Origin: DATHRK01 sp035465395
Lineage (GTDB): Bacteria; Gemmatimonadota; Gemmatimonadetes; Longimicrobiales; RSA9
Reading direction: 5' to 3'
DNA: 64,000 nt
Assembly (NCBI GenBank): GCA_035465395.1
Contig: DATHRK010000101.1
Location: 186,001 to 250,000 of the forward strand
The position numbers and the translations under genes are program-made. Positions 60,298 through 64,000 of the stretch are shown piece by piece; the stretch's first letter is position 1; every line of letters starts with the position of its first letter. The notes under the pieces are model-generated. The model was not told the DNA's origin, ran no database searches, and saw only the letters and a program-made list of their open reading frames with translations.

Positions 60298-60584
60298 GGG
60301 CGCTCGTGGGGGTCGCCCTCCTGCTTCGCGCCGCGCGTTGGCTGGACGTGCGGCGCCGGGAAACCAGCCGGTCGGCCCGCACCGCGGCGACAGAGGCGCG
60401 AGCGCGCCGGGCCCTCGGCGCGGCGCCGCAGCGCGGAACCGTGCGCGCTCACGCCCTCACTTCGGCCGTCGTGGAGCTGACGGGCATCGCGCCCGATCGC
60501 GAGCGGGCCGAGGCCCTCGCAGAACGGGTGCGAGCGGCGCCCGGCATCCAGGTCGTCATCGACCGCATCGAGGAAGCGCCGTGA
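60294..60584 (+). CDS. Small BON-domain-like protein
   Basis: 96 aa. The N-terminal segment ALVGVALLLRAARWL may be a membrane anchor. The C-terminal 50 residues (GTVRAHALTSAVVELTGIAP; AEALAERVRAAPGIQVVIDR) resemble a single BON domain, which binds lipids or the envelope. ATGA overlap upstream and GTGA overlap downstream place it in the middle of a coupled three-gene set. Confidence 0.65.
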   Translation: MRALVGVALLLRAARWLDVRRRETSRSARTAATEARARRALGAAPQRGTVRAHALTSAVVELTGIAPDRERAEALAERVRAAPGIQVVIDRIEEAP

Positions 60585-60745
60585 TCGCCGCCGTCCAGGC
60601 GCTGGGAGAGTACGGCGGACTCACCGCCGTGAGCGTGGCGCGCGAGACCGCCGGCCGGCTGACCGGCTTCGTCTTCGACCACTGGCTCGTGCTCGCGGCG
60701 GGCGTCGTGCTCATCGTGGGCGTCTGGAAGCTCCTCGACGCCTGA
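60581..60745 (+). CDS. 54-aa single-pass membrane peptide
   Basis: Starts at GTG 60581, overlapping the previous stop (GTGA). Sequence VIAAVQALGEYGGL... with one hydrophobic helix near the C-terminus (LVLAAGVVLIVGVWKLL). Too short for family assignment. The conserved coupling to the BON-like and TonB-like genes argues that it is real. A terminator follows immediately. Confidence 0.6.
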   Translation: MIAAVQALGEYGGLTAVSVARETAGRLTGFVFDHWLVLAAGVVLIVGVWKLLDA

Positions 60746-60773
60746 CGCCCCGTTGAAAAGCCGGGGCGCTTTC
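60746..60773 (+). terminator. Intrinsic terminator after the small envelope-gene cluster
   Basis: CGCCCCG (60746-60752) pairs with CGGGGCG (60762-60768), followed by CTTTC. The loop TTGAAAAGC contains the -35 hexamer of the valS promoter, so terminator and promoter overlap. Confidence 0.65.
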
Positions 60774-60780
60774 CTATCTT
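60753..60780 (+). promoter_or_regulatory. Promoter of valS
   Basis: TTGAAA (60753-60758), 16 bases, TATCTT (60775-60780). The leader is about 75 bases and no T-box-like structure is apparent. Confidence 0.6.
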
Positions 60781-60863
60781 CGGTGACCCGCGCCGATCGC
60801 GCGGATCAGGAGCCGTCCAGGGGCCTGGACGCGCGGATCGCGTCCACCCGATGCCAGGAGACC

Positions 60864-63569
60864 ATGGGCCAGCCGCTCCCCCCGCAGTACGACCCGAAGG
60901 CGTTCGAGACCGCGCTCTACGACGGATGGGAGGAGCGCGGCTACTTCGGCGCCGACCCCGCGGACGCCAGCGGGCGGGATCCCTACGTCATCGTCATTCC
61001 GCCTCCGAACGTCACTTCCGTGCTCCACATGGGCCACGGACTGAACAACACCATCCAGGACGTGCTCGTCCGCTGGCGCCGCATGCAGGGACGCCTCGCG
61101 CTGTGGGTCCCGGGCACCGACCACGCGGGCATCGCCACCCAGAACGTGGTGGAGAAGCAGCTCGCCGAGGAGGGTCTGACCCGCTTCGATCTGGGACGCG
61201 AGGCGTTCGAGGAGCGGGTGTGGGACTGGGTGCGGCAGACCGGGCCCCGAATCCTGGGCCAGCTCCGCGCGATCGGCTCGTCGTGCGACTGGTCGCGCAC
61301 CGCGTTCACGCTGGACGAGGGCCTGTCGCGGGCGGTCCGCGAGGTGTTCGTGCGCCTGCACGAGAAGGGGCTCGTCTACCGGGGGCGCTACATCATCAAC
61401 TGGTGCCCCCGCTGTCTCACGGCGCTGTCCAACGAGGAGGCGGAAGGCGAGGAGACCGCCGGCCACCTCTGGCGCCTGCGCTACCCGTTCCCCGCCGGGA
61501 CCGAGGCGCCGGGCCTGCCGACGCTGCCCGACGGGCGCCCCTACGTCGTCGTGGCGACCACGCGCCCCGAGACGATGTTGGGCGATACCGCGGTCGCGGT
61601 GCATCCGACGGATGGCCGCTACACCGACGTGGTGGGCGCGGACGTCGAGCTGCCGCTCACGGGACGCCGGATCCCCGTCGTCAGCGACGATTGGGCCGAC
61701 CCCGAGTTCGGCAGCGGCGCGGTGAAGGTCACCCCCGCCCACGACCCGAACGACTTCGAGGTGGGACGGCGGCACGGCCTCGAGGCGCTCGACATCTTCA
61801 CCGAGGACGCGGTCACGAACGACGCCGTTCCGGGACCGTTCCGTGGCCTGGACCGCTTCGAGGCTCGCGAGCGGGTCGTGGAGGCGCTCCGCGAACAGGG
61901 GCTGCTGGACGGCGTGGAGGACCACACCCACTCGGTGCCGCACTGCTACCGCTGCGGCACCGTCGTCGAGCCGCGCCTGTCGTTGCAGTGGTTCGTGCGC
62001 ATGACGCCGCTCGCCGAGCCGGCGCTGGCCGTCTCGCGCGAGGGCAGGGTCCGTTTCACGCCCGAGCGCTGGAAGAAGGTCTACGAGCACTGGCTAGAGA
62101 ACATCCGCGACTGGTGCATCTCCCGGCAGCTCTGGTGGGGCCACCGCATTCCGGTTTGGTACTGCGCGTGCGGCGAGGAGATCGTCGCCCGCGAAGACCC
62201 CGACGCCTGCCCGACGTGCGGCTCCACCGAGCTGGAGCAGGATCCCGACGTCCTGGACACCTGGTTCAGCTCCTGGTTGTGGCCGTTCTCCACGCTGGGA
62301 TGGCCCGACCAGACGCCCGATCTGCGCGCGTTCTACCCTACCCACACGCTCAGCACCGCGCCGGAGATCCTGTTCTTCTGGGTGGCACGCATGATCATGG
62401 CCGGGCTGGAGTTCGTGGGAGAGGAGCCGTTCGAGGACGTCTACCTGCACGCGACCGTCCGCGATCAGCTCGGCCGCAAGATGTCCAAGTCGCTCGGCAA
62501 CGGGATCGACCCGCTCGAGGTCGTCGACCTGTACGGCGCGGACGCCCTGCGCTACACCGTCGTCGCGGCCGCCGGCGTGGGCACCGACGTGCTCCTGAAC
62601 CCGGACGACCTCGAAGGGTCGTTCTCACCCGGCCGCAACTTCGCGAACAAGCTCTGGAACATGGGGCGCTTCGCGCTGATGAACCTGGAGGGCGCCGAGA
62701 TCCCCGCGCTGGACGCCGTGCGGGGCGATCTGGAGCTCGCCGACCGTTGGATCCTGTCGCGGCTCGGCGCCGCGACCGACGCGGCTACCAAGCATTTGGA
62801 GGACTTCCGCTTCCACGACTACGCGTCCACCGTCTACCACTTTTTGTGGGGCGAGGTGGCGGACTGGTACATCGAGCTGGTCAAGCCGCGCCTCGGCGGG
62901 GACGGCGAGGCGGACGCGACCTCCCGCGCCGCCGCGCTCGCTACGCTGCTCCACGTGTTGGACGCGGGCATGCGTCTGCTGCACCCGATCATGCCCTTCG
63001 TCACCGAAGCTCTGTGGCTCCGGCTGCCTCTGCCGGAGGACGGTCGCCCGGAATCGCTCGTGATCGCACCGTGGCCCGTCGGCGAGGACCGCGACCGTGA
63101 CGCCGAGCGCCAGATGGAAGCGCTCATCGCGCTGATCGGCTCGGTGCGCACCGCGCGCTCGGAGTACAACGTCCCGCCGAACCGCCCGCTGCGCGTGCAC
63201 CTGACGGACGCTTCCGAGCCGCTCGCCGCGGCGCTCGCGGCCGAGGGACGGGCCCTGACCCGGCTCGCGCGGGCCGAGGCCGCCGAGGGCGACGCCGACG
63301 ACGGCGCCGGGGCGCACGACGTGCTGACGGACGGCACCGGCGTCTTCGTGCCGCTCGCCGACGTCATCGACCTGGACCGCGAGCGCGAGCGCCTGGAATC
63401 CGAGCTGGAGAGGATCGGCGGGCAGCTGCGCGCCACCGAGGATCGGCTGGCCAACGAGGCCTTCACCTCGCGCGCTCCCGAGGAGGTCGTCGCGCGGGAG
63501 CGCGACAAGGCGGACAGCTTCCGGGAGCAGGAGGCGAAGCTGTCCCGCAAGCTGAGCGCGCTGCGATGA
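60864..63569 (+). CDS. valS: Valyl-tRNA synthetase
   Basis: 901 aa class I synthetase. HIGH motif appears as HMGHG in TSVLHMGHGLNNTIQDVL; KMSKS is in GRKMSKSLGNGIDPLE. GTDHAGIATQNVVEKQL, the CP1 editing domain (VVVATTRPETMLGDTAVAVH) and zinc-type Cys pairs (WCPRC; CACG with CPTCG) are present. The C-terminal coiled-coil tRNA-binding arm (about 830-900) ends the protein. CAGGAG precedes ATG 60864; the open frame runs upstream without similarity. Stop overlaps the next ATG. Confidence 0.97.
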   Translation: MGQPLPPQYDPKAFETALYDGWEERGYFGADPADASGRDPYVIVIPPPNVTSVLHMGHGLNNTIQDVLVRWRRMQGRLALWVPGTDHAGIATQNVVEKQLAEEGLTRFDLGREAFEERVWDWVRQTGPRILGQLRAIGSSCDWSRTAFTLDEGLSRAVREVFVRLHEKGLVYRGRYIINWCPRCLTALSNEEAEGEETAGHLWRLRYPFPAGTEAPGLPTLPDGRPYVVVATTRPETMLGDTAVAVHPTDGRYTDVVGADVELPLTGRRIPVVSDDWADPEFGSGAVKVTPAHDPNDFEVGRRHGLEALDIFTEDAVTNDAVPGPFRGLDRFEARERVVEALREQGLLDGVEDHTHSVPHCYRCGTVVEPRLSLQWFVRMTPLAEPALAVSREGRVRFTPERWKKVYEHWLENIRDWCISRQLWWGHRIPVWYCACGEEIVAREDPDACPTCGSTELEQDPDVLDTWFSSWLWPFSTLGWPDQTPDLRAFYPTHTLSTAPEILFFWVARMIMAGLEFVGEEPFEDVYLHATVRDQLGRKMSKSLGNGIDPLEVVDLYGADALRYTVVAAAGVGTDVLLNPDDLEGSFSPGRNFANKLWNMGRFALMNLEGAEIPALDAVRGDLELADRWILSRLGAATDAATKHLEDFRFHDYASTVYHFLWGEVADWYIELVKPRLGGDGEADATSRAAALATLLHVLDAGMRLLHPIMPFVTEALWLRLPLPEDGRPESLVIAPWPVGEDRDRDAERQMEALIALIGSVRTARSEYNVPPNRPLRVHLTDASEPLAAALAAEGRALTRLARAEAAEGDADDGAGAHDVLTDGTGVFVPLADVIDLDRERERLESELERIGGQLRATEDRLANEAFTSRAPEEVVARERDKADSFREQEAKLSRKLSALR

Positions 63570-64000
63570 GAGACGCCGTCCGGCTCGTACTCCCGGGGCT
63601 CCTGGGCATCGCCACGGGGTGCGCGACCGCCGATCCGCCCCCGGGCGGCGAGGAGGACCGCGTGCCCCCGGTCGTCATCAGCGTGACGCCCGAGCCCGGC
63701 TCCACGATCTCCGACCTGGGCACCGACGTGGAATTCGCGTTCGACGAGCGCCTGAGCGAACGCGGGGTCGCCTCCTCGGTGCTCGTGTCGCCGCGCACCG
63801 GCGACTTCCGCGTCGACAAGGGCGGGCGGGAGATCCGCGTCCGTCAGGCGGGAGGCTGGTCGCCGGGGATCGTGTACCGCGTCACGCTGCTCCCCGGGGT
63901 CGGAGACCTGTTCGGCAACGCGCGCTCCCAGCCGGTGGAGCTGGTGTTCAGCACCGGGCCGGAGATCCCCGGCACGGTCCTGGGGGGCGTGGTGACCGAC
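63566..64000 (+). CDS. Ig-like (Big_5-type) domain lipoprotein, 5' part
   Basis: 145 codons visible; the gene runs off the right edge. LVLPGLLGIATGC is a lipobox with Cys19. Then PPVVISVTPEPGSTISDLGT and VEFAFDERLSERGV to YRVTLLPGVGDLFGNA match the SbsA/Big_5 bacterial Ig-like domain. The last visible codons (GTVLGGVVTD) may begin a carboxypeptidase-regulatory-like domain. ATGA overlap with valS. Confidence 0.8.
   Translation, partial: MRDAVRLVLPGLLGIATGCATADPPPGGEEDRVPPVVISVTPEPGSTISDLGTDVEFAFDERLSERGVASSVLVSPRTGDFRVDKGGREIRVRQAGGWSPGIVYRVTLLPGVGDLFGNARSQPVELVFSTGPEIPGTVLGGVVTD

Noticed and set aside
60746..60863. T-box riboswitch before valS
   Set aside because: The leader is short; only a simple hairpin overlapping the promoter is visible and no T-box consensus was found.
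1..64000. tRNA or rRNA genes
   Set aside because: No T-loop GGTTCGA-type sequence within a cloverleaf context and no rRNA-like segment were noticed.

Overview
The window is a GC-rich, densely packed chromosomal segment from a diderm bacterium. Gene content and order (infB-rbfA-truB-ribF ... rpsO-pnp-M16 protease), frequent GTG/TTG starts, many predicted lipoproteins, secreted beta-propeller proteins, a DUF885 peptidase, and DUF4159/DUF4175-like proteins best fit Gemmatimonadota or a near relative. This placement is an inference from style and synteny; no rRNA or tRNA gene was seen. Most genes read on the + strand in translationally coupled runs, with stop and start codons often overlapping as ATGA or GTGA.

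Layout: (1) 1-5728, translation/ribosome-maturation operon: L7Ae-like protein (3' end), infB, DUF503, rbfA, truB, ribF. (2) 5729-12558, accessory cassette: a GAF-GAF-TM-HlyD sensor/adaptor, a lipoprotein HlyD adaptor, a PqqD-M50 protease-HlyD fusion, a Crp-like regulator, and two nearly identical 53-residue peptide genes. Each peptide gene has its own palindrome-bearing upstream region and double-hairpin terminator. (3) 12663-15216, exported DUF885 peptidase and DUF2059 protein. (4) 15283-21028, rpsO, pnp, M16 protease, ald, dut. (5) 21065-21754, vapBC toxin-antitoxin. (6) 21848-25851, mreBCD-rodA cell-shape operon with no PBP2 gene. (7) 25946-34631, accD, folC, OsmC-like (minus), hisS, proS, lysA, guaA. 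(8) 34656-43664, exported proteins: two small lipoproteins (minus), an M14 carboxypeptidase (plus), and a minus-strand operon of three beta-propeller proteins. (9) 43905-50431, hsp20-clpB, lipoprotein, methylmalonyl-CoA epimerase, thioredoxin, an unknown protein, rsmI. (10) 50428-60745, DUF4159, a very long DUF4175-like coiled-coil protein, TPR protein, exported unknown, aminotransferase, and a small envelope-gene cluster. (11) 60753-64000, valS and the start of an Ig-like lipoprotein.

The most interesting region is 5.7-12.6 kb. A membrane metalloprotease carrying an N-terminal PqqD domain (a fold that binds leader peptides of ribosomally made, modified peptides) sits in one coupled operon with two other HlyD-type adaptors and a regulator. 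Directly downstream are two tandem-duplicated short peptide genes. I read this as a candidate peptide processing/export system whose substrates are the 53-mers. No modifying enzyme, ABC transporter or TolC-like gene is present in the window, so the mechanism is open. The cassette separates ribF from rpsO-pnp, which are neighbours in many bacteria.

Upstream of several genes I see a recurrent promoter pattern: TTGnnn, a 16-18 bp spacer, then a -10 hexamer of the type TATCTT/CATCTT/TAGCTT. This helped to place transcription units and suggests that vapB and hisS have leaderless mRNAs.
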